Notes under the pieces: generated by a model
Told to the model about the DNA's origin: nothing
Database searches by the model: none
Seen by the model: only the letters and a program-made list of their open reading frames with translations
In this document: piece after piece, positions 1 to 18,693 of the stretch
How the letters are laid out: every line of letters begins with the position of its first letter
Numbering within the stretch: the first letter of the stretch is position 1
Position numbers and translations under genes: made by a program
Source of the DNA: Lachnospiraceae bacterium AM93-12TA
GTDB lineage: Bacteria > Bacillota > Clostridia > Lachnospirales > Lachnospiraceae
Reading direction: 5' to 3'
Assembly: GCA_027698105.1 (NCBI GenBank)
Contig: JAQERH010000007.1
Coordinates: forward strand, 33,632 to 97,631
Length of the DNA stretch: 64,000 bases

Positions 1-213
1 CCGGCGGTACAGGGGAGAAGACGCCTCGTATTTTTTAAGCTCCAGATCAGCGGACTCCTCCCCCTGATCCCAGTTTTTTAAATAGTTCGCCGCCTGTGTA
101 TCGTCAATCACGTACATGGCGTCCTGAGTATAGCCCAGCAATTTATAGTTATAAAGCTGGGCAAACATCAGCACCACTGCGATTACCGCTGCAAAGATAC
201 CAGCTTTTTTCAT
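1..213 (-). CDS. Partial membrane-anchored protein, cut by the window edge
   Basis: The visible 71 codons start at ATG 213 after an AGGAGGG site and run off the left edge without a stop. Residues 4-20 are hydrophobic and follow MKKAG, which suggests a signal-anchor or signal peptide. The rest (VIDDTQAANYLKNWDQGEE, then ELKKYEASSP) is hydrophilic. I recognise no family. It lies 21 bases downstream of the 249-residue ectodomain protein on the same strand, so it is probably another part of the F1-like cluster, which therefore extends beyond this window. Confidence 0.7.
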   Translation of the reverse strand, partial: MKKAGIFAAVIAVVLMFAQLYNYKLLGYTQDAMYVIDDTQAANYLKNWDQGEESADLELKKYEASSPLYRR

Positions 214-952
214 TCATTTCCCTCCTGCCTGTCTCTATTTTAATAATTCAAAGGCATCCGGACTGGAGGATAAGAGAAAAGATTTCCCGCTGTCCAGATC
301 TGCTATGTCACTGCTCATATTCAAACTGTATTGTTCTCCTTCGGAGACTGCGCGCACGACCTCTTCCCCGCTGGACACATACTCCGCCTGTTTGTTCTCC
401 TGTGAATAATAATAAAATCCCTTTTTGTTAAACACAGAAATATAGGAGAGAGGGGAAAGCTCCAGATTTTCTGTTCCCCATGACACAGTCACCGGATCCA
501 GAAACAGATAGGTATTCCTTCCATCGAACAGGTATCCTCCGTTTAACTGGTGCTCCTTCCTGCCTCCTGTGCGGATACGCGCCACGCCGTCTGAAACAGA
601 AACTCTGGCAAAATGGTTGACTCTCCGAATCAGCCCTGTGTCATAGTTGGAATAAATCATTTTTCTGCTTAAAACCACGTCGCCGCTCTCCTTGCAGTAC
701 ACAGGAACACCGGAAAGGAGAAGGGTTCTGGATCCGTTCTGAAGGATAACCTCCTCGTCGGAATCCCTGTATTTGAGCTTTGTCGTGCCTTTGTACTCCT
801 CCTTCTCTCCCATGATGCTGACCATCACAGGTTCCCGTATCGTCATGCTGTCTTTATTTGCTATGTAGATAGCCGTAGCTGCCATCGCCGCCAGAAGAGC
901 TGCCACTACAGCTCCTGTAATCATCTTCTGCTTTCCCTTCAGGCGGGGGCCA

Positions 953-1767
<815 letters not shown>

Positions 1768-1770
1768 CTA

Positions 1771-3938
<2,168 letters not shown>

Positions 3939-3949
3939 GGCGTTCCTCC

Positions 3950-5269
3950 CTACTGGGACAGGATCTCAGTGAACCGGTCTAAGATCTGGCCTTCTGTCAG
4001 AGGCGAATATTTGTACTGATTCAGCCCTTCTGAAATCCGTCTGCCTCTTCTGAGCCTGGTCTGCATCTCCGGACTCATCTCGTCCTCATTGGCCAGCTCG
4101 TAGACCTCCTTAGTCTCCAGATAGCTTAAAAGCTCCCGTCGTACCTTGGCTCCCAGCTTTTTCATAGCCTCTGTCTGCACTGCGCCGCCCAGACGGGATA
4201 CGGAAAGGCCGTAGTTAATAGCCGGTTTCTGTCCCTTCTGGAAGCTCTTCTCCGAGAGAATGATCTGTCCGTCCGTGATGGAAATAATGTTAGTGGGAAT
4301 GTAGGCTGTAATGTCGCCTCCCTTTGTCTCTACAATAGGCAGAATGGTGATGGAACCGCCGTTTTTATGCTGGCAGCCCTTTTCCAGAAGGCGGGAATGA
4401 GTGTAAAAGATATCAGCCGGATATGCCTCACGGCTGGGCGCCTTCCCTGTCAGAAGACTCATCTCCCGGTGAATGTTGGCATGGCGCTTCAAGTCATCGA
4501 TTACCACCAGCACGTCCACCCCCTGAAGCATATACTCCTCGGCAATAGACAACGCCACATAGGGAGTCAGATATAAAACAGGGGCCGGATCGTCGTTAAA
4601 GGCTGCTACTATGACCGTGTGCTCCATAGCGCTTCTGCGGTACAGCTGATGATACACGTCCCGCACGTCCTTTTTCGTCTTTCCAATAGCCGCGTAAATA
4701 CACAGGGTATCATTGTCATTCTGATTGACAATGGCATCCAGACAGATCTGGGTCTTTCCTGTCTTCTTATCTCCCAGAATCAGCTGCCGCTGTCCCCGTC
4801 CAATGGGATAAATCAGATCAATTCCTGCAATTCCCGTCTCCATAGGGCGCACCACTGCCCTGCGATCCATAATCGGAATCGTAGGCCGCTCCACCGGTAT
4901 CTGCATCACCCGCTCAAATACAGCGTCCGCCATTCTGTCCCGGCCGAACATGTCGATCACATGGCCAATGGAATCCGGGGAATAGAGAGCGCCAAACTGC
5001 TCACCTGTGGCCACCGCCTCGTCGCCTACCAGGATGGTCTCCGCTCCCTCTGTCACAGCCGCCACCACGGAATTTCTCCGGATGGCGCTGATATAGCCAA
5101 CTGCGTTGCTGCCGATTTTTACCCGTTCCATAAAAGCCGCCTCATCAAGGCCGCTGATCTCCACAATGTACTCCTTCACCGAGGTCACCCGGCCTACCTG
5201 GTAGATGTTGTTTTCCTGCTGAATTTCCTGAATCTTCCGGGTGATCAGATCCTCCATATATCTGCCCAT
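3950..5269 (-). CDS. F1 alpha-like ATPase subunit
   Basis: This 439-residue homologue of AtpA is shorter than the usual roughly 500 residues. It carries Walker A GDKKTGKT at 166-173, Walker B LVVIDD at 254-259, the segment APSREAYPADIFYTHSRLLE, and the arginine finger Arg359 in GLSVSRLGG. Alpha subunits do not catalyse but supply this arginine to the beta site, so the motor interface looks intact. The ATG at 5257 is an alternative start. It lies between the b/delta-like and gamma genes, as in atp operons. The sequence is clearly divergent, with gaps in the C-terminal helical domain. Confidence 0.9.
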   Translation of the reverse strand: MGRYMEDLITRKIQEIQQENNIYQVGRVTSVKEYIVEISGLDEAAFMERVKIGSNAVGYISAIRRNSVVAAVTEGAETILVGDEAVATGEQFGALYSPDSIGHVIDMFGRDRMADAVFERVMQIPVERPTIPIMDRRAVVRPMETGIAGIDLIYPIGRGQRQLILGDKKTGKTQICLDAIVNQNDNDTLCIYAAIGKTKKDVRDVYHQLYRRSAMEHTVIVAAFNDDPAPVLYLTPYVALSIAEEYMLQGVDVLVVIDDLKRHANIHREMSLLTGKAPSREAYPADIFYTHSRLLEKGCQHKNGGSITILPIVETKGGDITAYIPTNIISITDGQIILSEKSFQKGQKPAINYGLSVSRLGGAVQTEAMKKLGAKVRRELLSYLETKEVYELANEDEMSPEMQTRLRRGRRISEGLNQYKYSPLTEGQILDRFTEILSQ

Positions 5270-5333
5270 ACGCTTTTCATTCTCCCTTTTCTATCTAAAT
5301 CTGGCTCTTTTCGTTTTCATATCCGAACTGCTG

Positions 5334-6116
5334 CTATACGCTGTAGTCATACAGGCGATCCTGATAGACAATCTTTACGCCCTCGCAGATGGACGGATCC
5401 TTTTCCCAGCAGACATCTTCCCCGCCGTTTCTGCCGCGGTTTCCCCTCTCTGCTGTTTTCGTCTCAGAAGCTTTTACGGTCAGGCCTCTGTCTGACAGCT
5501 TCACCTGTCTGTCCAGCCAGTCTGAAAATCCCAGAACGCCGTTTTTGCCGTCCTCCTGCTCCCATTCCCGGTAAATTTCTCCATCCTCTCCGGAAAATAC
5601 TGACTGAAGAACCTCTTTCTGCTGTCTGCCAGGCAGAATGGAAATCCGGTACAGGCTGTCAAAGTCCAGAAGCTCCCTCATATCCTTCAGAAGCTTCCGG
5701 CGCTTTTCCTCAGCGAAGCTCTCCGGCTCCCTGTTCTTTAAGAAAGTCTCTGCCAGATCCTCGCCGGAAACGTCAAAGGCTGCCTTTACCTTTCCATACA
5801 TCTTCGCAAAATGCCTGTCCTGGAAAGCTGCCGGAACAGACGGAGAACCCTGAAAGGCCGGACCGGCCGCCGCCTTCACAGGGGCCAGAGCTCTCTGTTT
5901 TTCCTGGATCCGGGCCAGAAGCTCTTTTTCTTTGCTTTCAAGCTCCTGAAGCCGACGGCTTTTCTCCTCCAGCATCTCGTCATATGCGCCGAACAGACGG
6001 CCTGCATCCTTTTCAATCTGCCTGCCAGTAGCGCCTGTCATCTGACGAAGCACAATCACCATGAACACGTTCATCACCAGCAGTACGGCCAGTACGGCCA
6101 AAAAAATGTACACCAT
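5334..6116 (-). CDS. Fused b/delta-like peripheral stalk subunit
   Basis: This 260-residue protein begins with one membrane helix (2-23) followed by a charged helical coiled coil (about 30-75), the architecture of F-type subunit b. Its C-terminus, DPSICEGVKIVYQDRLYDYS, matches the end of subunit delta (usually DPSLIGG...IGD..ID.S). The gene occupies the atpF-atpH position between c and alpha. I infer a single-chain b-delta stalk that would hold the alpha/beta head against rotation. The middle region (about 100-190) is helical but not recognisably delta. Fused b-delta proteins are known in actinobacterial ATP synthases, but this one is much shorter. Confidence 0.7.
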   Translation of the reverse strand: MVYIFLAVLAVLLVMNVFMVIVLRQMTGATGRQIEKDAGRLFGAYDEMLEEKSRRLQELESKEKELLARIQEKQRALAPVKAAAGPAFQGSPSVPAAFQDRHFAKMYGKVKAAFDVSGEDLAETFLKNREPESFAEEKRRKLLKDMRELLDFDSLYRISILPGRQQKEVLQSVFSGEDGEIYREWEQEDGKNGVLGFSDWLDRQVKLSDRGLTVKASETKTAERGNRGRNGGEDVCWEKDPSICEGVKIVYQDRLYDYSV

Positions 6117-6142
6117 ACCTAACCCTCTATCTGTCTCTCAAG

Positions 6143-6400
<258 letters not shown>

Positions 6401-8366
6401 CTATGCTTCTCCTGAATCTGAATCCGGTTTTTCAGGCTTGTCATTTTTATCTGCGCCTGTGTCCGGTTTCTCAGGCTTGTCCGGCTTTTCGGACGGCTCG
6501 CTGTTCTGTCCTGCATCCGATTCCGGCTTCTCTGGTTTCTCAGACGGCTTTTCAGACGGTTCATCCTTTCCTGAGTCTGTGTCTGTGTCCGGTTTCTCAG
6601 GCTTTCCGCCTGTTTCCCCATCTGTTCCTGCGTCTGGTTTTTCCACGGTTCCCCCGTCTGCGTCTCCATTGGGATCTGCATCTGCGTCAGGCTTCTCCGA
6701 TGGTCTGTCCACGCCTTCGCCTGCATCAGGCTTCTCCGGCCTGCTTCCTGTTCCTGAACCAGTTCCTGTACCGGAACCAGAGCCAGAACCTGTACCTGCG
6801 TCTGGTTTTTCAGGCTTTACAGCCGGCTTTGCAGGCCTTATATTCTCCCGCTCGTCCTCATCTGCATCTGAAGATCCTGGCATCATAAAGGAGCGCTCTG
6901 CAATCAGAGGCGTCTTTCCCTGCTTAAAGGTCACCCGCAGAGTCAGATATTCTCCTGACACGTCTTCGTCATCACCAAAGGTGATGGTTCCTGTCAGAAT
7001 TCCCTCCTTCAGGAGATTTCCGCTGATTTCTACATCCTTGTCCTGCACAGTTCCACCTTCTTCATAGCGCAGCTCCACAGACTGGTAGGAAAGGCCCAGC
7101 TCCTCGTCGAACGTGGCGGTAAACTCAATATAATCCCTTGAAATTTTATCTACTCTCAAGTCGATGGAATTGTTGCTTGTAAAGCCATAAGCTACATCCA
7201 TGACCACACGGTTTCCCGTCTCGTCCAGGTAGTAAAGCGTCAGCTTATACTTGGAATCCTCCTCCAGATCCCTGAGAATCACCTCTGTGTCAGACGGATC
7301 CAGGTCATAGGTCTCCTCTGTCCCCTCCACGATTTTGGAATCATAGGTCACCTGTTCTGATTTCAGGCGGACCACTCCATAATGCATCAGAGGGTCTTCT
7401 ACCCGGTAGAAAACTTCAAGGGCTGCCGGATAGGAGCGGACGCTGCGGATGTACATACTCTGGCGGCCATTCACATCTGTACCGCCGATTCCTCCGGCTC
7501 CGCCTGCGCCTCCGTCTCCTCCGCTTCCGCCAGTTCCGCCGGTTCCTCCTGCGCCTCCGCTTCCGCCGGTTCCTCCTGCGCCGCCAAGTCCTCCGTCACC
7601 GCCGATTCCTCCGACGCCTCCGGTTCCGCCGATTCCTCCGGCTCCGCCGCGGCCTCCACGGCCGCCGCGTATGGTCAGTTCAATCACATCCGGCTGCATC
7701 TGGGCCTCAGCCTCAGCCAGGGCAATCCCCACGTTTCCGATTACCTTTGTCAGATCAATCTGCTTCTCCCCGTAGGCCAGCAAAAGCTCCGACAAATCCA
7801 GCTTCATGGTTCCGCTGGACACCACAGCAGGCTCTGCCGTCCTGACGTTCACTGCCTCGTTGACAAAACGGGAATTTCCATTTTTGTCCCGCAGCACATA
7901 CAGGTAATCCTCTGTGCTCACATGGCCGGTACTGTCTGTAATCTCATTTCCAGTCACCATGAAGGACTGATCTCCCAGCTTGAAAAAGCTGCTTGTATCT
8001 AAATCTGTCACTGCCAGATACTCGTCAATGGACGTAATCTGTCCGCTTTCGTGAATCTGCCAGCCGTCGGCAAAAATCTTTAAAATTCCGCTGCTCTTCT
8101 CCATGGCTACAGAGCAGTCTCCCAGATCATAGGTCTGATTTCCCTCTTTCAGAAGGAAGCTGCCATTCCAGTTTTTCCGGATGTAGCCTTCCTCTGAAAC
8201 CGGGATCATCCTGCTTCCCTCGTCAAAAATCACGCTGTCAGCAGCCACGGGATAAACCTGTGTGCCGCTCTGCATCACCCGGTAAATCCCGTATCCCATC
8301 ATCCCCGCTGTTCCAAGGACCAGAATGCCGAACAGATTAAACATCAGCTTCGCTTTTTTATTCAGT

Positions 8367-8374
<8 letters not shown>
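6401..8374 (-). CDS. Surface protein with X-Gly-Gly rod and charged tail
   Basis: The 657-residue product has a cytoplasmic basic start and one membrane helix (about 11-31). A globular ectodomain (about 42-230) resembles those of the neighbouring anchored proteins. Then comes an uninterrupted X-Gly-Gly tract at 236-298, two beta-sandwich, fibronectin-III-like segments (about 305-495), and a low-complexity tail of about 160 residues rich in EKPD units and in Gly/Ser/Thr. The tract could fold as polyglycine-II rods. There is no sortase motif, so the N-terminal helix is the anchor. The gene overlaps the giant protein gene by 8 bases and precedes the c-like gene, so it is embedded in the motor operon. 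Confidence 0.8.
7478..7669 (-). repeat. X-Gly-Gly coding repeat, about 21 triplets
   Basis: Twenty-one consecutive X-G-G triplets, where X is R, A, I, T, V, D, L or S, encoded by degenerate 9-base units such as GGCGGAACC. Such tracts form bundles of polyglycine-II helices in some phage adhesins and antifreeze proteins. The codons vary between units, which argues against recent slippage and for selection on the protein. Confidence 0.85.
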
Positions 8375-14225
<5,851 letters not shown>

Positions 14226-14261
14226 CTTCCAGACATAATCCTGGAATTCCAGAGGTGTTCC

Positions 14262-14264
14262 CTA
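14262..14264 (-). other. In-frame TAG splitting the giant surface protein gene
   Basis: The codon order is GAC AAT TAG GGA ACA, and 14264 is exactly 13 codons upstream of the ATG at 14225. Both sides belong to the same reading frame and the same inferred domain. It could be a strain mutation, a sequencing error, regulated readthrough or suppression. Confidence 0.85.
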
Positions 14265-14681
14265 ATTGTCCAGCAGATACTTGTCTCCCTGGCGATTCAT
14301 AACTGACTCAGATCCCAGGCTGTAGTAATTTAAAAGTCCTTTTTTCAGCTCATTGCACTCCACAATCACGCCGTTATGAAAGGCGCTGATGGATTCATCT
14401 GCATAATGGATAAAGCTGTCGGCCGAAACCTCCTGCTTTTTTCCATACATATCCTTAAAGCTGATGGTTCCAGAATAGTTCTCTTTGTATCTGGTCCCTG
14501 CCTTGAAATACAGAGGCTTGGGCACAACTGCGCCACCCTCTCCATTTTCATAGGACAGCACATAGCCGTCTCCCCAAAAGGCAGAAGCTTTCTCCCCGTT
14601 TCTGAAAATCCCGAATGCCGCTGCCCCTCCAGCAATCAACAGTACCAGAATCATAATGGCTGTATAAATTTTCTTACTCAT
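14262..14681 (-). CDS. Anchor and N-terminal ectodomain of the giant surface protein
   Basis: The 139-residue frame starts at ATG 14681 after a GGGGAG site. It has a membrane helix at about residues 5-24, then about 110 residues of ectodomain matching the region after the anchor in the 657-residue protein (for example SLGSESVM against KLGDQSFM). It ends in GDKYLLDN and TAG, in the middle of the inferred domain. The frame then continues open for 12 codons into the 1,952-residue frame. It looks like the 5' part of one gene interrupted by a stop (CAG to TAG would restore Gln). It is the first gene after the cluster promoter. Confidence 0.75.
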   Translation of the reverse strand: MSKKIYTAIMILVLLIAGGAAAFGIFRNGEKASAFWGDGYVLSYENGEGGAVVPKPLYFKAGTRYKENYSGTISFKDMYGKKQEVSADSFIHYADESISAFHNGVIVECNELKKGLLNYYSLGSESVMNRQGDKYLLDN

Positions 14682-14821
14682 TTGTTCTCCCCTTATCCCA
14701 TCTGTTGTAATTGAAATGCTTTATTTTTACGCACGCAAACAGACAGACTGTCAACTTCCCGGCCTGCCTGAATCTAGTATTTTCCCTATAAAAGGAATTG
14801 CTTCCAATTTTTATACTATAT

Positions 14822-14850
14822 ATTTTACCGAAAAAATAAACCAAAATCAA
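14822..14850 (-). promoter_or_regulatory. Candidate promoter of the F1-like cluster
   Basis: On the minus strand TTGATT (14845-14850) and TAAAAT (14822-14827) are separated by 17 bases. They lie about 140 bases upstream of the first start codon in an AT-rich stretch. A second TTGACA-like box near 14740 has a poor spacing of 19. The rest of 14682-14883 shows no gene. Confidence 0.5.
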
Positions 14851-14883
14851 CATTTTTTTCCTTCTATTTCGATAAAAATACAA

Positions 14884-14926
14884 AAATCCCCTGAGGGCTG
14901 TTAAATCAACAGTCCCCAGGGGATTT
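14884..14926 (-). terminator. Terminator after the last oppA
   Basis: A long stem (AAATCCCCTG with CAGGGGATTT, extended inward by paired GACTGTT/AACAGCC bases) is followed on the minus strand by T-rich sequence. It separates the opp genes from the F1-like cluster. Confidence 0.85.
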
Positions 14927-14962
14927 GTCATGTAAAAACTCTTATTTTATTCTTCTGAAAAC

Positions 14963-16651
14963 TTACTTAGCAGACTCGCCTACTGTTCCGTACATGAAGT
15001 ACCAGTAACCGTATGGGGAGTGCCATGTTCCCTGAAGTTCTGGCTTCTGTAACCAGAAATCGTTCTGGTATGCAATCGGAATCATAGCCATATCATTTAA
15101 CAGAAGCTGCTCTGCCTCGTGGAGAAGCTGATAGTGCTCTGCCTTGTCAGCTGTCATTCTGGCCTTTGCAATCAGCTCGTCATACTCTGGATTGCTGTAC
15201 TTACCATCGTTGTTTCCGTTATTTGTCTCAAGCAGGTTCAGCATGTTGGATGGATCATCGTAGTCATATACCCAGCCGTTTCTTGCGATATCATAGTCGC
15301 CGTTTCTTCTGGTTGGAGTGAAGGTTGCCCACTCAACAACCTTGATATCCATAGCGATTCCCAGCTCGCCCCATGCGCTCTGGAGATACTCTGCTAATGG
15401 CTTATGGTATCCAGCATCGTTTGTCATGTACTCGATAGCCGGGAAGCCCTCGCCGTTTGGATAACCTGCATCTGCCAGAAGCTCTTTTGCCTTAGCCAGA
15501 TCAGCCTCGAAATCATCTGTGTTAAAGAACTCGCCGTTCTCTGCGATTGTTACCTCTGCGAAGGAGGATCCTGGCTCTGCGTCAGAAACGCCTGGGCCTA
15601 CAAAGTTCTTAGCCGGAGAGTAAGTCCCCTGCATGATGGTATCTGCAATGTATGCACGATCCAGAGCAAGGCTTAATGCCTGACGAACCTTTACATCCTT
15701 AAAGTAATCTCTGTTCAGGTTCAGGCTGATATAGTAAGTTCCAAGAATCGGGTCTACACAGAACTCCGGATTCTCTCTGAGGTTTGGAACCTCCTCTGTT
15801 GGAACGTCCTTAATGAACATAACCTCGCCTGCATTGTATGCGCTGTAGGCTGCGTTCATGTCCTCCATCAGGACAAACTTGATTGTATCTGCTGTAACTG
15901 CCTCTGCGTTCCAGTAGTTCTCGTTTCTCTCCATCAGGATATGGGAACCTGGAACCCACTCTTTAATCTTCATGGCGCCGTTGCACACATAAGTAGCCGG
16001 GTCAATTGCCCACGCCTCGCCGTTAGCCTCGATAGTAGCCTGGTTTACAGGGCTCAGAGTTGCAAAGGAGCAAATCTTATCAAAGTATACGCACGGATAG
16101 GAAAGCTCTACTACAAAAGTCTGGTCGTCAGGAGCAGATACTGCTAACGCATCCAGATCGCCTGCTGCTGCCTCATCGTAACCCTTTACCATGCAGAGAA
16201 GGTCATAGCCGTAAGGCGCTGCTGTCAGCGGATCTGCAACTCTCTTAAATGTATAAACGAAATCATTAGCTGTCAGCGGTGTGCCGTCGCTCCACTTTAA
16301 GCCGTCTCTTAAATGGAATGTATAGGTAAGTCCATCCTCGGAAACCTCCCAGGTCTCTGCCATTCCGCCGATGATATTGTTGTCCTTGTCAAAGTTTAAC
16401 AGCGGCTCGAATAAGTGGATGATCATATTAGCTCCATCGATAGCGCTGTTTAACGCCGGGTCAATGGTCTCCGGATCTGGTCCAATCTCCACTACCAGGT
16501 TGTTCTCTCCGCCTGTTGCCTGAGCTGTCTGTCCGTCCTCGCTGGCAGCCGGCTTTGTCTCCTTAGCATCGTTGCCACCGCCGCCGCAGCCAGATAAAAC
16601 AGTTGTGGAAACCATGGCTGCTGCTAACATAAGCGCAAATTTCTTTTTCAT
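14963..16651 (-). CDS. oppA: Oligopeptide-binding lipoprotein, third tandem copy
   Basis: A 562-residue family-5 extracellular solute-binding protein. The signal peptide ends in the lipobox LSGC (Cys22), so it is anchored to the outer face of the membrane by a lipid. The mature protein has the family pattern from EIGPDPETIDPALNSA to the Tyr/Trp-rich end HSPYGYWYFMYG. It should capture peptides and deliver them to OppBC. It is closely similar to the two copies upstream, so it arose by tandem duplication. It has its own promoter and terminator, which would allow separate expression. Peptide specificity cannot be read from the sequence. Confidence 0.92.
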   Translation of the reverse strand: MKKKFALMLAAAMVSTTVLSGCGGGGNDAKETKPAASEDGQTAQATGGENNLVVEIGPDPETIDPALNSAIDGANMIIHLFEPLLNFDKDNNIIGGMAETWEVSEDGLTYTFHLRDGLKWSDGTPLTANDFVYTFKRVADPLTAAPYGYDLLCMVKGYDEAAAGDLDALAVSAPDDQTFVVELSYPCVYFDKICSFATLSPVNQATIEANGEAWAIDPATYVCNGAMKIKEWVPGSHILMERNENYWNAEAVTADTIKFVLMEDMNAAYSAYNAGEVMFIKDVPTEEVPNLRENPEFCVDPILGTYYISLNLNRDYFKDVKVRQALSLALDRAYIADTIMQGTYSPAKNFVGPGVSDAEPGSSFAEVTIAENGEFFNTDDFEADLAKAKELLADAGYPNGEGFPAIEYMTNDAGYHKPLAEYLQSAWGELGIAMDIKVVEWATFTPTRRNGDYDIARNGWVYDYDDPSNMLNLLETNNGNNDGKYSNPEYDELIAKARMTADKAEHYQLLHEAEQLLLNDMAMIPIAYQNDFWLQKPELQGTWHSPYGYWYFMYGTVGESAK

Positions 16652-16757
16652 AACATTCTCCTCCTTGAGATTTTTCTGAAAAGCGCACAGCCAAAACTGG
16701 CGCTCAACCTCTTTTTCACTGTCTTTTAGTAAAGCACGAAACAGAAAAGATAGTTCA

Positions 16758-16785
16758 ATAATACCACAGAATCAAAAATATGCAA
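16758..16785 (-). promoter_or_regulatory. Promoter of the third oppA copy
   Basis: TTGCAT (16780-16785) and TATTAT (16758-16763) on the minus strand with a 16-base spacer, about 105 bases upstream of the start. It lies downstream of the terminator of the preceding oppA. Confidence 0.6.
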
Positions 16786-16834
16786 GAACTTTTTTATTAA
16801 TACATATTTTTCTGTATGCAGATACTAAATCTTC

Positions 16835-16868
16835 AAAAAAAGATCCGGGATTCTGTTTTCCCGGATCT
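16835..16868 (-). terminator. Terminator after the second oppA copy
   Basis: A perfect 10-bp stem, AGATCCGGGA with TCCCGGATCT, followed on the minus strand by six T residues. Confidence 0.9.
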
Positions 16869-16933
16869 TTTCTGTAATTTTTTCACTTTCAAGAAAAAAT
16901 TATCACTTTTTTCAGTTTTTTCTCTTCTTCTGT

Positions 16934-18598
16934 TTATTTTTCAACACTTCCGTACATGAAGTACCAGTAGCCGTATGGACTGTGGTAGGTTCCTTTCAGC
17001 TCCGGTTTCTGCAGCCAGAACTCGTTCTGCCATGCAATCGGAATCATGGCCATGTCGTTTAACAGAAGCTGTTCTGCCTCGTGAAGCAGCTGATAATGTT
17101 CTTCTCTGTCGGCAGTCTTTCTGGCTTTTTCAGTCAGGGCGTCGTATTTCGGATTGCTGTACTTACCGTCATTGTTTCCATTATTAGTCTCTAACAGATT
17201 CAAAATGTTGGACGGGTCGTCATAGTCATAGATCCAGCCATTTCTGGCGATATCATAATCTCCATTTCTTCTGGTCGGGGTAAAGGTTGCCCACTCAACG
17301 ATCTTAATATCCATATTGATTCCCAGCTCTCCCCACGCGCTCTGCAGATACTCTGCCAGCGGCTTATGGTAGCCTGCATCGTTTGTCATATATTCAATCA
17401 TCGGGAAGCCTTCGCCGCCTGGATAGCCTGCATCTGCCAGAAGCTCTTTCGCCTTGGCCAGGTCACCCTCAAAATCGTCTGTATGGAAAAATTCTCCGTA
17501 AGTCTCAATGGTCACATCTGAGAAGGAGGAACCTGGCTCTGCGTCAGAGATTCCAGGGCCTACGAAGTTCTTAGCCGGAGTATAAGTTCCCTGCATGATC
17601 GTGTCAGCAATGTACTGGCGATCCAGGGCAAGGCTTAATGCCTGGCGCACCTTTACATCCTTAAAGTAGTCTCTGTTCAGATTCAGGCTGATGTAGTAAG
17701 TTCCCAGAAGGGGCTCTACATGGAACTCTGGATTTTCCCGCAGGTTCGGAATTTCCTCTGTAGGCACGTCCTTGATAAACATAACCTCGCCTGCATTGTA
17801 GGCGCTGTAGGCTGCATTTGCATCCTCCATCAGAATAAACTTGATAGTATCTGCCGTTACAGCGTCTGCATTCCAGTAATTCTCGTTCTTCTCCAGCAGG
17901 ATATGGGAGCCTGGAACCCACTCCTTGATGTTCATGGAGCCGTTGCAGATGTAGGTGGCCGGGTCAATGGCCCACGCCTCACCATTGGCCTCGATGGTCG
18001 CCTGCTGTACCGGACTCAGTGTGGTGTAGGAACAGATCTTGTCAAAGTAAACGCACGGATGAGCCAGCTCTACTACAAATGTCTGATCGTCAGGAGCCGA
18101 TACGCCCAGGGCGTCTACATCTCCGGCTGCCGCCTCGTCATAGCCCTTTACCATACAAAGAAGGTCATAGCCGTAAGGTGCGGCTGTCATCGGATCTGCT
18201 ACACGTTTAAAGGTGTACACGAAATCATTGGCTGTCAGAGGAGAGCCATCACTCCATTTTAAGCCATCTCTTAAATGGAAGGTGTAGGTAAGTCCATCCT
18301 CTGAAACCTCCCATGTCTCCGCCATTCCTCCCACGATATTGCAGTCTTTGTCAAAGCTCAGCAGCGGCTCAAACAGATGGAGCAGCATAATCGCGCCGTC
18401 ACTGGCGCTGTTTAACGCCGGGTCGATAGTCTCCGGATCTGGTCCAATCTCCACTACCAGGTGGTTTCCCTCTTCTCCTGCCTGAACTGCCTGGCTTCCC
18501 TCACCCCCATTTGGTTTGGAGTCATTTCCTCCGCAGCCTGACAGCAGGGCTGATGACAGCATCGCCGCTGCCATCACAAGTGCAAATTTCTTTTTCAT
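16934..18598 (-). CDS. oppA: Oligopeptide-binding lipoprotein, second tandem copy
   Basis: A family-5 solute-binding protein of 554 residues from the ATG at 18598, which has an AAGGAGG site. An in-frame ATG 45 bases further upstream would precede the signal peptide with an implausible leader. Lipobox LLSGC. The mature sequence is very similar to the flanking copies, with differences concentrated in the signal peptide, the linker after Cys and scattered surface positions. It has its own promoter and terminator. Expected role: an alternative peptide receptor for the shared OppBCDF transporter. Confidence 0.92.
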   Translation of the reverse strand: MKKKFALVMAAAMLSSALLSGCGGNDSKPNGGEGSQAVQAGEEGNHLVVEIGPDPETIDPALNSASDGAIMLLHLFEPLLSFDKDCNIVGGMAETWEVSEDGLTYTFHLRDGLKWSDGSPLTANDFVYTFKRVADPMTAAPYGYDLLCMVKGYDEAAAGDVDALGVSAPDDQTFVVELAHPCVYFDKICSYTTLSPVQQATIEANGEAWAIDPATYICNGSMNIKEWVPGSHILLEKNENYWNADAVTADTIKFILMEDANAAYSAYNAGEVMFIKDVPTEEIPNLRENPEFHVEPLLGTYYISLNLNRDYFKDVKVRQALSLALDRQYIADTIMQGTYTPAKNFVGPGISDAEPGSSFSDVTIETYGEFFHTDDFEGDLAKAKELLADAGYPGGEGFPMIEYMTNDAGYHKPLAEYLQSAWGELGINMDIKIVEWATFTPTRRNGDYDIARNGWIYDYDDPSNILNLLETNNGNNDGKYSNPKYDALTEKARKTADREEHYQLLHEAEQLLLNDMAMIPIAWQNEFWLQKPELKGTYHSPYGYWYFMYGSVEK

Positions 18599-18693
18599 CC
18601 TATTCCTCCTTATATCTTTGGGAAAAATGGCTATTAACGCCATCCCCTATTTTCTCCGCTCTCTCATCACTTTGAAAAATCATATCTGCTCTA

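Noticed and set aside
4619-6031. 470-codon plus-strand frame
   Set aside because: It is antisense to the alpha-like and b/delta-like genes, has no family resemblance and shows low-complexity composition typical of shadow frames.
7449-7775. Proline-rich plus-strand frame opposite the X-Gly-Gly tract
   Set aside because: Poly-Pro coding is the reverse complement of GGX codons; there is no ribosome site.
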